Notes: generated from the letters alone by a model not told the origin. Shown: positions 43,438-51,478, counted from the stretch's first letter. The stretch is 64,000 nt of DNA from Streptomyces albireticuli (GCF_002192455.1 NZ_CP021744.1:4494001-4558000), one strand, 5' to 3'. A program made the numbers and translations.

Positions 43438-43513
43438 GCGCGTGTGAGGGGCAGGAGAAGGAAAGGGAAAACAGAGGCTTCAGAGGGTTCAGGGAAATCG
43501 GAGAATGGGCGAA

Positions 43514-43543
43514 CGGCCCCCGGGGGAAACCCTCCGGGGGCCG
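43514..43543 (+). terminator. Stem-loop after secreted protein gene
   Basis: CGGCCCCCGG (43514-43523), loop GGGAAACCCT, CCGGGGGCCG (43534-43543): a perfect 10-bp stem (extendable into the loop by GGG/CCC pairing) 76 bp after the stop. Confidence 0.75.
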
Positions 43544-43981
43544 ATTCGTCGGCGATTCGGCCGCCCCGTCCCCGCCGCCGCGGGGGCGGTTCCGGGCCGG
43601 GTTCGAGCCGGGGCGCACGCCGGCGGAACCGGCGGGCATGGCCGGAAGCTCCCGCTCCGCACCCGGCCGCCACGGCGCCGGCCGCGCCGCGTTCCTTTGC
43701 ACCGGCTATCCGCCTGCGAAGTCGTGTCCACCGGTCGCCCGCCCGGTGAAGATTTACGGCCAGTTCCGTACTGGCCGCCCGGTGCGCTTGCCGAAGGGCG
43801 GACCGTACGGGAATGCGCCCGCGGGGAACGCGCGGCTTTCAAGGAAATTCACTGACGCGAAACACCTCTGTTTTCCCGGGGTGCCGGGCCGTAGGTTCCT
43901 CGAACGAGGCGAGTGCCTCGGGAAGTTGCCCGGCGAGGTTTTCTCCCGGGCAGCAGTGAAGCCGTCGGAAAGGAAGGCAAC
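43544..43981. other. Intergenic region upstream of lectin-like gene
   Basis: 438 bp. An open frame of 116 codons runs through part of it on the plus strand (to 43855), but its composition is Arg/Pro/Gly shadow-like with no recognisable motif, so I do not call it a gene. The promoter of the secreted lectin-like gene should lie at about 43830-43930, where the sequence becomes AT-richer. Confidence 0.5.
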
Positions 43982-44482
43982 ATGACCAGGATCAGGAACG
44001 CCGCCGTCGCCGTGACCGCGGCCGCCCTGCTCGGCGGGGGCCTGCTGGCCTCCGGGACCGCCGCCGCGGCCGGCCACCCGGCCGACCCCGGAGACGTCTG
44101 GTACACGTTCCAGAATTTCAGCACGGACCGCAACCTCGACGCGTTCGGCGGCACTCACGCCAAGTCGTACAACCCCGACGGGACCACCGACCAGGAGTTC
44201 CACCTCGTCACCGGAAAGCACCCGGGCTACCAGGTGGCGAGCAAGCGGCACGCGAACATGTGCTTCACGGCCAAGGGCATCAACAAGGAGATCACCCTGG
44301 AGACGTGCAACACCAATCTCCAGTCGCAGTACTGGAATTACGACATCAAGGACTCGGGTTCGGCCTTCCAGAGCCGTAAATACCCGCAGGGCTGTATCCA
44401 GGACAACGGCACCGCCAACGCGGTGACGCTCCGCGCCTGCAACGGCGGCGACCTCCAGCGCTACCTGCCGCTCGTCGTCTGA
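43982..44482 (+). CDS. Secreted ricin-type beta-trefoil lectin-like protein
   Basis: A 166-residue protein with a signal peptide (MTRIRNAAVAVTAAALLGGG, cleavage near AAAAG at ~31). The mature ~135 residues show trefoil-like QxW periodicity and four cysteines (NMCFTA, ETCNT, GCIQD, RACNG), e.g. ITLETCNTNLQSQYWNYDI and QGCIQDNGTANAVTLRACNGGDLQRY, as in RICIN-domain proteins that bind sugars. There is no attached catalytic domain. GAAAGGAAGG precedes the ATG. It ends before a strong terminator and a tRNA on the other strand. Confidence 0.75.
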   Translation: MTRIRNAAVAVTAAALLGGGLLASGTAAAAGHPADPGDVWYTFQNFSTDRNLDAFGGTHAKSYNPDGTTDQEFHLVTGKHPGYQVASKRHANMCFTAKGINKEITLETCNTNLQSQYWNYDIKDSGSAFQSRKYPQGCIQDNGTANAVTLRACNGGDLQRYLPLVV

Positions 44483-44535
44483 CCACCGCGAACCCCGCGG
44501 ACCGGGCGCCCGCCGACCGGCGCCCGAAATGCCGA

Positions 44536-44567
44536 AGGCCCTTCCGTCACGTCCGACGGAAGGGCCT
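44536..44567. terminator. Stem-loop between lectin-like gene and tRNA
   Basis: AGGCCCTTCCGTC (44536-44548), loop ACGTCC, GACGGAAGGGCCT (44555-44567): a perfect 13-bp stem. It is 54 bp after the lectin stop and just downstream of the 3' end of the oppositely oriented tRNA, so it can serve both. Confidence 0.85.
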
Positions 44568-44580
44568 CCGGCCTTCACGG

Positions 44581-44653
44581 TGCCCCCGGGCAGATTCGAA
44601 CTGCCGACACCCGCTTTAGGAGAGCGGTGCTCTATCCCCTGAGCTACGGAGGC
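44581..44653 (-). tRNA. tRNA-Arg (anticodon CCT)
   Basis: The 73-nt minus-strand sequence folds as a cloverleaf: acceptor GCCTCCG with CGGGGGC, D arm GCTC/GAGC, anticodon stem CCGCT/AGCGG with loop CTCCTAA (anticodon CCT at positions 34-36), T stem GGCAG/CTGCC with loop TTCGAAT, discriminator A. The CCA end is not encoded. It reads AGG, a rare Arg codon in Streptomyces. Confidence 0.95.
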
Positions 44654-44697
44654 GAGGCAGGGCCGCCGTCAGTGTAGCGGGTGGTGGGGGCGGGGGG

Positions 44698-45087
44698 TCA
44701 GGTGGCGAGGGACCAGGAGAGGGTGTGGTCCGTCGCCGTGAGCGCCGCGAGGACGATCAGGTCCGCCGCGCCGAGGGTCAGGCCCAGTGCGGCGCGGCCC
44801 CGGCGGGTGGTGTTCCGGCGGAGGGCCAGGGTCGCCAGGGCCAGGGCGGCCGGGCCCAGGACCAGGTTGAAGATCAGCAGGCCGACCAGGCCCAGTACGA
44901 AGGACCAGACGGCCATGGAGTCCGCGTCGGAGCGGTGGGGGCGGTGTCCGGCGCCGGGGGCGGGGGAGATCCCGCCGGAGGTGGTGCGCTCCGGGGTGGT
45001 CCGCTCAGGAGCGGCCGGTTCCGGGGCGGGTCCCGCGGTCGTCGTCCGCTCCGGCGCCGCCGCGCGGGTCGTCGTCCTGGTCGTCAT
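44698..45087 (-). CDS. DUF4190 small membrane protein
   Basis: A 129-residue protein. The Thr/Pro/Ala-rich N terminus (1-55) is followed by SDADSMAVWSFVLGLVGLLIF and two membrane helices separated by ALRRNTTRRGRAALG, the DUF4190 signature. The function is unknown; such proteins are often found in divergent pairs with regulators. It begins one base after the stop of the small membrane gene at 45089, so the two are co-transcribed and translationally coupled, under the operator region shared with the TetR gene. Confidence 0.85.
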   Translation of the reverse strand: MTTRTTTRAAAPERTTTAGPAPEPAAPERTTPERTTSGGISPAPGAGHRPHRSDADSMAVWSFVLGLVGLLIFNLVLGPAALALATLALRRNTTRRGRAALGLTLGAADLIVLAALTATDHTLSWSLAT

Positions 45088-45088
45088 G

Positions 45089-45238
45089 TCAGCGCTCCCT
45101 CAGGTGTTCGCGGACCGAGAAGGCCAGCAGCCAGAGGGCGATGGCCCCGGCCGCCGGGAGGAGGACCGGGAGCGGGGTGTGTGCCGCGGCTCCCACCAGG
45201 ATCCCCAGGACGAGGAGGGCTGCGACGAGGAAGATCAT
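45089..45238 (-). CDS. Very small two-helix membrane protein
   Basis: A 49-residue protein with two hydrophobic segments (MIFLVAALLVLGILVGAAA and LPVLLPAAGAIALWLLAF) and a short charged tail SVREHLRER. The ATG at 45238 (with an adjacent in-frame GTG) is preceded by AAAGGAAG. It is the first gene of a two-gene unit with DUF4190 and is read divergently from the FabR-like TetR gene, whose operator repeats lie just upstream. It is probably the regulated target of that TetR protein (inference). Confidence 0.75.
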   Translation of the reverse strand: MIFLVAALLVLGILVGAAAHTPLPVLLPAAGAIALWLLAFSVREHLRER

Positions 45239-45254
45239 CACGCTTCCTTTCTCG

Positions 45255-45337
45255 GTGAACAGTTGTAGTGACAGTTGTTCACTGAATGCGGTTCGAGCGT
45301 ACCCCCTCCTGGCCTCGTCCGGCAAACAGTTGTTTAC
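45255..45337. promoter_or_regulatory. Candidate TetR (FabR-like) operators
   Basis: Three ACAGTTGT copies lie at 45259-45266, 45271-45278 and 45326-45333. The first two are embedded in an inverted repeat GTGAACA (45255-45261) / TGTTCAC (45276-45282); the third is itself near-palindromic (AAACA-GT-TGTTT, about 45325-45336) and ends nine bases before the tetR start. The AT-rich sites stand out from the GC-rich background and fit autoregulation plus control of the divergent membrane genes. Confidence 0.65.
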
Positions 45338-45344
45338 TGACTCC

Positions 45345-45971
45345 ATGAGCAGCAACACCCTCGGCGTCCGTCAGGCCCAGAAGCTGAAGACCCGGCAGGC
45401 CCTCCTCGACGCCGGGCTGCGGCTGCTGGAGGAGCAGAGCCTCAGCAGTCTCGGGCTGCGGGAGGTGACCCGGGTCGTGGGGGTGGCGCCCGCCGCCTTC
45501 TACCGGCACTTCCGGGACATGGCCGACCTCGGGGTGGCCCTGGTGGAGGAGTCGCTGGGCAGCCTGCACGTGGTGGTGCGGGCCGTGCTCGCGGAGCAGT
45601 CGGAGGCCGAGGAGGTCATCGACGGCAGCGTCGCGGCCGTGGCGGCGCACGTGGAGCTGCACCCGGCGCACGTACGGTTCATCGCGCGGGAGCGGCACGG
45701 CGGGGTGCGCGCCGTCCGGGAGGCCATCGGTGCCGAGCTGGACCGGTTCGGCGACGAGGTCGCCGCGGCCCTCGGCGCGCAGGAGCTCTCGGCGGGGTGG
45801 AGCGCCGAGGACGTGCGGATGCTCGCGGGGCTCTACGTCGACCACCTGGTGATGACCGCGTCCGCGTTCATCGAGGCGGCCGGTCCCGAGGAGCGCCGGC
45901 GGATCGCCGACACCGCCCGGCGGCAGCTGCGGCTGATCAGCGTCGGGCGGAGCCACTGGCGGGACGGCTGA
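45345..45971 (+). CDS. TetR-family regulator, FabR/DesT-like
   Basis: A 208-residue regulator. The start GVRQAQKLKTRQALLDAGLR and helix-turn-helix LGLREVTRVVGVAPAAFYRHFRDMADLGVALVEESL closely follow E. coli FabR (which senses acyl-thioesters and controls unsaturated fatty-acid genes), and the C-terminal RRQLRLISVGRSHWRDG keeps the FabR-like end. A lipid-related ligand is thus likely but not proven. It is divergent from the two small membrane genes, with palindromic operators between. Its last 35 bp overlap the opposing metalloprotease gene. Confidence 0.9.
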   Translation: MSSNTLGVRQAQKLKTRQALLDAGLRLLEEQSLSSLGLREVTRVVGVAPAAFYRHFRDMADLGVALVEESLGSLHVVVRAVLAEQSEAEEVIDGSVAAVAAHVELHPAHVRFIARERHGGVRAVREAIGAELDRFGDEVAAALGAQELSAGWSAEDVRMLAGLYVDHLVMTASAFIEAAGPEERRRIADTARRQLRLISVGRSHWRDG

Positions 45972-47235
45972 GCCGGGACGACGGCGGACGGAGCCGCTCC
46001 ACCGTGACCCGCCAGTTGCCGTCCGCGTCCCGGCCCGTCACCGCGACGCGCACCCCGCCCGTCGAGAAGCGCTCCCCGACGACGTAAGGCGCGTCGCTGA
46101 GCTGCGGGTTCACGTTCGGGTCGGTCGTCCAGCAGCCGTCGCTGCCCGGCGTCGCGTCCGAGACGTGGACGGGTCCGGCGCCCGAGGGGACGTCCGTGGC
46201 GAGCGTCGTGACGAGCACCCCGGGGCGGCAGACCGTGTGGTCGAGCGGGCCGCGCGCGCGGGCCTCCACGGTGACGGCGCGCGTCCGGGAGAGCGGCACG
46301 ACCGTCAGCTTGGTGCCGCCGGGGACCGAGGCGGGCGTCAGCGTCACCGTGCGCGGGCCCGGGGTCAGCACGCACTCCACCTGCCCCGGGGCCAGCCAGC
46401 CCAGCTTCCACTTGTGCCAGGCGAGGAAGTCGTCGGACGGCCCCCAGTCCTCGTCCATGAGGTCCCAGTGGCCCACCGGGGTCTTCAGCAGGCCGCTGCC
46501 GCGACCGGTGTAGTAGAGGTCGGGGAGGCCGAAGGTGTGCGCGTTCTCGTGGTTGAGGACCCGGTAGGGGCTGTTCCCGGTCTGCCGGCTCCAGATGAAC
46601 GAGACGTTCTTGAACGGCACGCCGTCGCCGGTGGTGAGCCCGGTGGGCGCGCCCGCGAAGGTCACGGACTGCACGTCCTCCGTGGCGGGCGGGCCCGCGT
46701 TCGGCGTCACCAGCACATTGACCAGGTCGAAGCGGCGGAAGTCCACCGTGTCGTCGACCGCGTCGATGATCTCCTTCGACAGGGCCCGGTAGCCGCGTTC
46801 GAAGGGGGTGCCGCGCTCGATCCCGTACGCGGCGTACTTGCGGGACATGCGGATCCAGCGCGGCACCGGCGTGGAGCGGTAGTCGAGCCGCCCGTACGAG
46901 GACGTCCGGTAGTAGTCCGCGACGGCCGGGAAGAACTCGGCGTAGCGCTCCTGCGGGGTGCCCTCGGCCGGCGCGTCGGGGAAGTCGACGAAGAGGGTGA
47001 CGGCCCGCACGGTGCCGTTCGAGGGGGCGAAGCCGGGCGGGGTGTCGGCGGCCTCGGAGACGCTGTCGGTGATCCCGCGCAGCGCGCACGGGCCGGTCGG
47101 CCGCCGGCCGTCCGTATCCAGGGTGACCGGCTCCCCGGCGGGCCCGGGCTCGGCGACCGGCTCGGCGCGCGAGGCCGCGGGCGCGGTCAGGGCGAGCGTG
47201 GTGAAGGCCGTGACCAGGAGAGCCAGGAACCGCAT
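45937..47235 (-). CDS. Secreted M6-like metalloprotease
   Basis: A 432-residue secreted protein: signal peptide MRFLALLVTAFTTLALTAPAASRA, then an immune-inhibitor-A-like/M6 peptidase fold with VRAVTLFVDFPDAPAEG, YYRTSSYGRLDY and the zinc motif HENAH at 229-233 within NHENAHTFGLPDLYY, followed by GHWDLMDEDWG (the Met-turn-like region). The motif differs from strict HExxH only in the intervening residues (H-E-N-A-H), so it is intact. A C-terminal beta domain has two cysteine pairs. The ATG at 47235 has GGAGG eight bases upstream. It converges on, and overlaps by 35 bp, the TetR gene. Confidence 0.88.
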   Translation of the reverse strand: MRFLALLVTAFTTLALTAPAASRAEPVAEPGPAGEPVTLDTDGRRPTGPCALRGITDSVSEAADTPPGFAPSNGTVRAVTLFVDFPDAPAEGTPQERYAEFFPAVADYYRTSSYGRLDYRSTPVPRWIRMSRKYAAYGIERGTPFERGYRALSKEIIDAVDDTVDFRRFDLVNVLVTPNAGPPATEDVQSVTFAGAPTGLTTGDGVPFKNVSFIWSRQTGNSPYRVLNHENAHTFGLPDLYYTGRGSGLLKTPVGHWDLMDEDWGPSDDFLAWHKWKLGWLAPGQVECVLTPGPRTVTLTPASVPGGTKLTVVPLSRTRAVTVEARARGPLDHTVCRPGVLVTTLATDVPSGAGPVHVSDATPGSDGCWTTDPNVNPQLSDAPYVVGERFSTGGVRVAVTGRDADGNWRVTVERLRPPSSRLSRPASGSARR

Positions 47236-47593
47236 GCCGCCCACCTCCAGCCGCGTACGACGGAAGACCGCTCTGTCCGATCACCCTGTGCCGGGGCGCG
47301 GCCGCGCGCCCTCTGGCCGTGGCAGATGGGGGGCCGGGGCGTTCGCGCGTGGTCCCTTCGGGGGTGCGGAGCGGGTGCGAGGGGGCGCGGCGGGGAGCGC
47401 GAGGAGATGTGACGTGCGTCATGGAAGAGCCGGGAAATAAACGGGGAGCTCCTCCCCGTTTAACCCTTCGCCGGGCGAAACGGGGAATCGCTCCCCGCTT
47501 ACGCCCCGGCACCCGCGGGCGTCACGGCCCGGCCGCGCGCCGGTCACCGGCGCCGGACACACCCGTCAGGAAGACCAGGAAGGAGTGCCACAC
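47236..47593. other. Divergent intergenic region with stacked hairpins
   Basis: 358 bp between the metalloprotease and TetR/efflux genes. No gene is seen. It holds three successive inverted repeats from 47438 to about 47500 (the first annotated separately): a perfect 11-bp one, TTCGCC/GGCGAA at 47467-47479, and CGGGGA/TCCCCG near 47480-47497. The TetR promoter must overlap or lie beside these. Confidence 0.55.
47438..47462. promoter_or_regulatory. 11-bp perfect inverted repeat upstream of tetR-efflux genes
   Basis: TAAACGGGGAG (47438-47448), spacer CTC, CTCCCCGTTTA (47452-47462). It is a candidate TetR operator or a leader hairpin 132 bp upstream of the tetR start; a related CGGGGA/TCCCCG repeat lies 18 bp further on. 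Confidence 0.5.
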
Positions 47594-48238
47594 ATGGCCA
47601 CCGCCCAGCAGCCCCGCCTCCGCGCGGACGCCCTCCGCAACCGGGAGCGGATCGTCTCCGCGGCCCGCGAAGCGTTCGTCGAACACGGGGTCGAGGGCTC
47701 GCTCGATGAAATCGCTCGACGAGCCGGGGTCGGCAATGCCACGCTGTATCGGCACTTCGCGGATCGGTCCGAGCTGATCCACCACGTCACCCTCTCCGTA
47801 CTGACCCGTGTCGCGGATCAGGCGGAGGCAGCAAGAGCTGAGGAGCCCGATGCTTTCCGAGCGCTGAGGCGGTTCGCCCACGCCGCCGTGGACGAACGGG
47901 TGGGCGCGCTGTGCGCGATGCTCCAGGAGGGCATCGACCCGACCCACCCCGACCACGTGGTGGCGCGCGAGCGCGTCGACCGCGCGGTCGAGGAGCTGAT
48001 GGCCGCCGCCCGGGTCTCCGGGCAGCTGCGGGAAGGCGTCGACGTCGGTGATCTGATGGTCGCCATCGCCCAGTTGACCAGGCCGCTGCCCGGAAGCTGC
48101 GCCAGCTCGATGTTCGACCGCTTCGCGCACCGGCACCTCCAGCTCTTCCTCGACGGGCTGATGGCCCCGGCCCGGTCCGAGCTCCCCGGCAGCGCGGTCA
48201 CCCTGGAGGACCTGCGCCGCACCGAGTGTCCCGGCTGA
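47594..48238 (+). CDS. TetR-family regulator
   Basis: A 214-residue TetR protein. The helix-turn-helix is at about 18-60 (RERIVSAAREAFVEHGVEGSLDEIARRAGVGNATLYRHFADRSEL), and the C-terminal part matches the common SbtR-like ligand-binding fold (GALCAMLQEGIDPTHPDH, VDVGDLMVAIAQLTRPLPG). AAGGAG lies nine bases before the ATG at 47594. A DHA2 efflux gene follows after 81 bp on the same strand, so this is most likely its local repressor responding to the exported compound. Confidence 0.92.
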   Translation: MATAQQPRLRADALRNRERIVSAAREAFVEHGVEGSLDEIARRAGVGNATLYRHFADRSELIHHVTLSVLTRVADQAEAARAEEPDAFRALRRFAHAAVDERVGALCAMLQEGIDPTHPDHVVARERVDRAVEELMAAARVSGQLREGVDVGDLMVAIAQLTRPLPGSCASSMFDRFAHRHLQLFLDGLMAPARSELPGSAVTLEDLRRTECPG

Positions 48239-48319
48239 CCCCGCGCCCCACGAACTTCGCCACCCCCACCCCTTTTCGCCCGCCCGTCCCACCGACGCAC
48301 CACTGAGGTAGGCACTCCC

Positions 48320-49828
48320 ATGCCAGAAACCACCACTCCCGACCCCAGGCGCTGGAAAGCGCTGATATTCATCGCCCTGGCCCAGCTGATGGTCGTCCTC
48401 GACGCGACCATCGTGAACATCGCGCTGCCCTCCGCCCAGTCCGACCTGGGCATCTCGGACGGCAACCGGCAATGGGTCATCACCGCCTACGCCCTCGCCT
48501 TCGGTGGTCTGCTGCTCTTCGGTGGCCGGCTGGCCGACCTGTGGGGCCGTAAGAAGACCTTCGTCATCGGTCTGATCGGCTTCGCGCTCGCCTCCGCGCT
48601 CGGTGGCGCCGCGGTCAACCTCGGGATGCTGCTGGGCGCCCGCGCGCTCCAGGGCGTCTTCGGCGCGCTGCTCGCGCCGGCCGCCCTGTCGCTGCTCTCG
48701 GTGATGTTCACCGAGGCCCAGGAGCGCGCCAAGGCGTTCGGTGTCTTCGGTGCCATCGCCGGTGCCGGTGGTGGTGTCGGCCTCATCCTCGGCGGCGTGT
48801 TCACCGAGTACCTGAACTGGCGCTGGACGTTCTTCGTGAACATCCCGTTCGCCGTCGTCGCCGCGGCCGGTGCGATCGCCGTGATCCACGAGCCCGCCGG
48901 CAGCCGCAACCCCTCGAAGCTCGACATCCCCGGCGTCGTCCTGTCCACGCTCGGACTGGTCTCGCTGGTCTACGGCTTCACCCGCGCCGAGTCGGACGGC
49001 TGGACCTCCGGCAGCACCATCGCCATGTTCATCGCGGCCGTCGTGCTCCTCGCCGCCTTCGTCGTCGTCGAGTCCAAGGTCAAGGCCCCGCTGCTGCCGC
49101 TGCGCGTCCTCACCGAGCGCAACCGCGCCGGTGTGTACCTCTCGCTGGGCCTCGCCGCCATCGCGATGTTCGGCCTGTTCCTCTTCCTCACCTACTACCT
49201 CCAGGTGGTCAAGGGGTACAAGCCGGTCACCACGGGTCTGGCCTTCCTCCCGATGATCGCCACGATGATCGCCGGTTCGACGCAGATCGGCGCCCGTCTG
49301 ATGACCCGGGTCGCGCCGCGCTGGCTGATGGGTCCGGGCTTCCTGCTCGCGGGCGTCGGCATGCTGCTGCTCACCCAGATCGACCTGGGCACCTCGTACG
49401 TCACCGGCATCCTGCCCGGCCTGGTCGTGATGGGTCTCGGCATGGGCACGGCCTTCATGCCCGCCATGAGCCTGGCCACGCACGGCATCCAGCCGCGCGA
49501 CGCCGGTGTCGCCTCCGCGATGGTGAACACCTCGCAGCAGGTCGGCGGCGCGATCGGCACCGCCCTGCTCAACACCATCGCCGCCAGCGCCACCACGGCC
49601 TACGCCACGTCCCACATGGCGGGCGCCAAGTCCGTGGAGATGCTCAAGCTCCAGTCCATGGTGCACGGCTACTCCACCGCCATCTGGTGGGCCGTCGGCA
49701 TCCTGGCGCTGTCCGCGCTGATCGCCTTCGTCGCGATCAACACCGGTCACCAGGGCGGCCACACCGTCGCCTCCGGTGACGGCGAGGGCGCCGAGGCCGC
49801 CGACTCCGTGCCGGTCATGGTGCACTGA
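48320..49828 (+). CDS. DHA2-family (14-helix) MFS drug efflux transporter
   Basis: A 502-residue major facilitator of the EmrB/QacA type. Motif D1 LMVVLDATIVNIALP is in helix 1, GGRLADLWGRKKTF is motif A after helix 2, and motif C GAIAGAGGGVGLILGG lies in helix 5; 14 hydrophobic helices can be counted. It exports lipophilic compounds using the proton gradient; the substrate is unknown. It is downstream of a TetR gene in the same unit and ends in a perfect palindromic terminator shared with the converging MarR gene. Confidence 0.93.
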   Translation: MPETTTPDPRRWKALIFIALAQLMVVLDATIVNIALPSAQSDLGISDGNRQWVITAYALAFGGLLLFGGRLADLWGRKKTFVIGLIGFALASALGGAAVNLGMLLGARALQGVFGALLAPAALSLLSVMFTEAQERAKAFGVFGAIAGAGGGVGLILGGVFTEYLNWRWTFFVNIPFAVVAAAGAIAVIHEPAGSRNPSKLDIPGVVLSTLGLVSLVYGFTRAESDGWTSGSTIAMFIAAVVLLAAFVVVESKVKAPLLPLRVLTERNRAGVYLSLGLAAIAMFGLFLFLTYYLQVVKGYKPVTTGLAFLPMIATMIAGSTQIGARLMTRVAPRWLMGPGFLLAGVGMLLLTQIDLGTSYVTGILPGLVVMGLGMGTAFMPAMSLATHGIQPRDAGVASAMVNTSQQVGGAIGTALLNTIAASATTAYATSHMAGAKSVEMLKLQSMVHGYSTAIWWAVGILALSALIAFVAINTGHQGGHTVASGDGEGAEAADSVPVMVH

Positions 49829-49846
49829 CGAGCGCCGGTTCCTTGC

Positions 49847-49884
49847 GTGTAAGGCCCTCCGCCCATGGGCGGAGGGCCTTACAC
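49847..49884. terminator. Perfect 38-bp palindromic terminator
   Basis: Bases 49847-49884 are a perfect palindrome: arm GTGTAAGGCCCTCCGCCCA (49847-49865) followed at once by its complement. As RNA it forms a ~17-bp hairpin around CATG from either strand. It sits between the converging efflux and MarR genes. Confidence 0.9.
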
Positions 49885-49937
49885 ATGCCCGCGTGCGGGT
49901 GACCGCGGGAGGGTGTGTGCGGGCGCGCGCCCGCCGT

Positions 49938-50498
49938 TCAGCGCAGCCAGGGCAGGTCCGCGCCCGACGCGGGCTGGAGGCCGTTCGCGATGGTCCGGCA
50001 GATGTCGCCGAGCTGGTCGACCTGCTCCGGCGTGAGCCGGTCGAAGATGGCGCCCCGGACCGCGGCCACATGGCCGGGCGCGGACTTCCGCAGCGTCTCG
50101 AAGCCTTCGTCCGTAAGGACGGCGAGCTGCCCCCGCTTGTCGGAGGGACACTCCTCGCGCCGGACCCAGCCGTACTTCTCCAGGCGGGCGACCGCGTGCG
50201 AGAGCCGGGACCTGGTGATCTTGGCGTCGTGGGCCAGCTCGGTCATCCGCAGCCGCCGGCGCGGCGCCTCGGAGAGGTGGACGAGCAGTCCGTAGTAGAT
50301 GTGCGGCATGCCGGCGTCGCGCTGGAGCTGCCGGTCGAGGTGGTCCTCCAGGAGCGTGGTGGCGTTCAGGAACGCCTGCCAGGCGCACTGCTCCTCCGCG
50401 CTGAGCCAGCGCGGTTCCCCGGCCGCCGGGGTCGCGGCGTGCGTCGGGGCCTGCTCGGCCGCCGTGTCCCCTGCGTCCGCTGCGCGTCGTTTGGTCAT
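49938..50498 (-). CDS. MarR-family transcriptional regulator
   Basis: A 186-residue winged-helix regulator. Helix-turn-helix and wing at about 95-140 (LRMTELAHDAKITRSRLSHAVARLEKYGWVRREECPSDKRGQLAVLTDEG), preceded by WQAFLNATTLLEDHLDRQLQRDAGMPHIYYGLLVHLSE, typical of actinobacterial MarR proteins. The ATG at 50498 gives the usual length; a GTG three codons earlier is possible. It is divergent from the DODA dioxygenase gene with two related palindromes in between, so it is the likely repressor of that gene. Confidence 0.92.
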   Translation of the reverse strand: MTKRRAADAGDTAAEQAPTHAATPAAGEPRWLSAEEQCAWQAFLNATTLLEDHLDRQLQRDAGMPHIYYGLLVHLSEAPRRRLRMTELAHDAKITRSRLSHAVARLEKYGWVRREECPSDKRGQLAVLTDEGFETLRKSAPGHVAAVRGAIFDRLTPEQVDQLGDICRTIANGLQPASGADLPWLR

Positions 50499-50542
50499 GA
50501 CATCCACTGTTTCACCCACCGGCTTCCTCTTGGTACTCAATC

Positions 50543-50598
50543 CTTGAAGTTTAAATAAAGCAGGGCTAAGCTCGAACCAAGACGCTTGAGAGTTCAAG
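50543..50598. promoter_or_regulatory. Candidate MarR operators
   Basis: CTTGA-GAGT-TCAAG at 50585-50598 is a perfect 5-bp-arm inverted repeat with a 4-bp spacer. A degenerate partner CTTGA-AGT-TTAAA lies at about 50543-50555 in an AT-rich patch. Both sit between the marR (50498) and dioxygenase (50628) starts. Confidence 0.6.
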
Positions 50599-50627
50599 CA
50601 TTGCCCCTCGAACAGCCTGGAGGGCCC

Positions 50628-51422
50628 ATGCAGGTCACCGCAACCCCCGCCGGCGGGCGGATGCCCACGCTCTATCTCTCCCACGGTGCCCCGCCGCTCG
50701 CGGACGACGCGCTGTGGCCCGGCCAGCTCGCCGCCTGGGCCGCCGGCCTGCCGCGCCCGAAGGCGATCCTGATGATCTCCGCCCACTGGGAGGAGGCCCC
50801 GCTCGCCCTCGGCGCCACGGAGACCGTCCCGCTCGTTTACGACTTCTGGGGCTTCCCGGAGCACTACTACCGGGTCCGGTACGAGGCGCCCGGCGCCCCC
50901 GGGCTCGCGGAGAAGGTCCGCAAGGCGCTGCGCGCGCCCGGTACGCCCGTCCAGGACATCCCGGACCGGGGGCTCGACCACGGCGCGTACGTACCGCTGG
51001 TCGAGATGTTCCCGGAGGCGGACGTGCCCGTCCTCCAGGTCTCCATGCCCACCCTCGACCCGCGGCGGCTGATGGAGATCGGGCGCCGGCTCGCGCCGCT
51101 GCGCGACGAGGGCGTGCTGATAGTCGGCAGCGGCTTCTTCACCCACAACCTGGCCGCGCTGCGGCACACCGGGCCCACGCCGCCGGGCTGGTCGGCGGAG
51201 TTCGACGCGTGGGGGCGGGAGGCGCTCGAAGGGCAGGACGTCGACGCGCTGCTGGACTTCGAGCGGAAGTCCCCGGCGGCCCGACTGGCCCACCCGCGCA
51301 CCGAGCACTTCGCGCCGCTGTTCGTCACGATGGGTGCCGCCGAGGACGAGCTGGACAGGCAGCGCAGCGTCATCGACGGCTTCTGGATGGGCCTGGCGAA
51401 GCGGTCCCTCCAGTTCGGCTGA
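50628..51422 (+). CDS. DODA-type extradiol ring-cleavage dioxygenase
   Basis: A 264-residue enzyme of the class III extradiol dioxygenase/DODA (YgiD) family. Metal-binding and catalytic histidines are in LYLSHGAPP near the N terminus, ISAHWEE at about 60, GLDHGAYVPL at about 123 and FFTHNL at about 180. It should open catechol-type rings with a non-haem metal. The ATG at 50628 follows TGGAGGG. It is divergent from a MarR gene, consistent with induction by an aromatic or quinone; such MarR-dioxygenase pairs are common in quinone detoxification. Confidence 0.92.
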   Translation: MQVTATPAGGRMPTLYLSHGAPPLADDALWPGQLAAWAAGLPRPKAILMISAHWEEAPLALGATETVPLVYDFWGFPEHYYRVRYEAPGAPGLAEKVRKALRAPGTPVQDIPDRGLDHGAYVPLVEMFPEADVPVLQVSMPTLDPRRLMEIGRRLAPLRDEGVLIVGSGFFTHNLAALRHTGPTPPGWSAEFDAWGREALEGQDVDALLDFERKSPAARLAHPRTEHFAPLFVTMGAAEDELDRQRSVIDGFWMGLAKRSLQFG

Positions 51423-51478
51423 GGCCGTGACCGTGACTGTGACCGGGGGCGGGTGCGGCGGGGCCGGGGCCCTCCCCA

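Noticed and set aside
43505..43855. 116-codon plus-strand frame in the gap before the lectin-like gene
   Set aside because: It overlaps the terminator hairpin at 43514-43543, has Arg/Pro/Gly composition, and lacks a ribosome binding site and any motif.
44581..44653. tRNA-Arg as an integration site for a mobile element
   Set aside because: No integrase gene or duplicated tRNA 3' end was found nearby; the neighbours are ordinary chromosomal genes.
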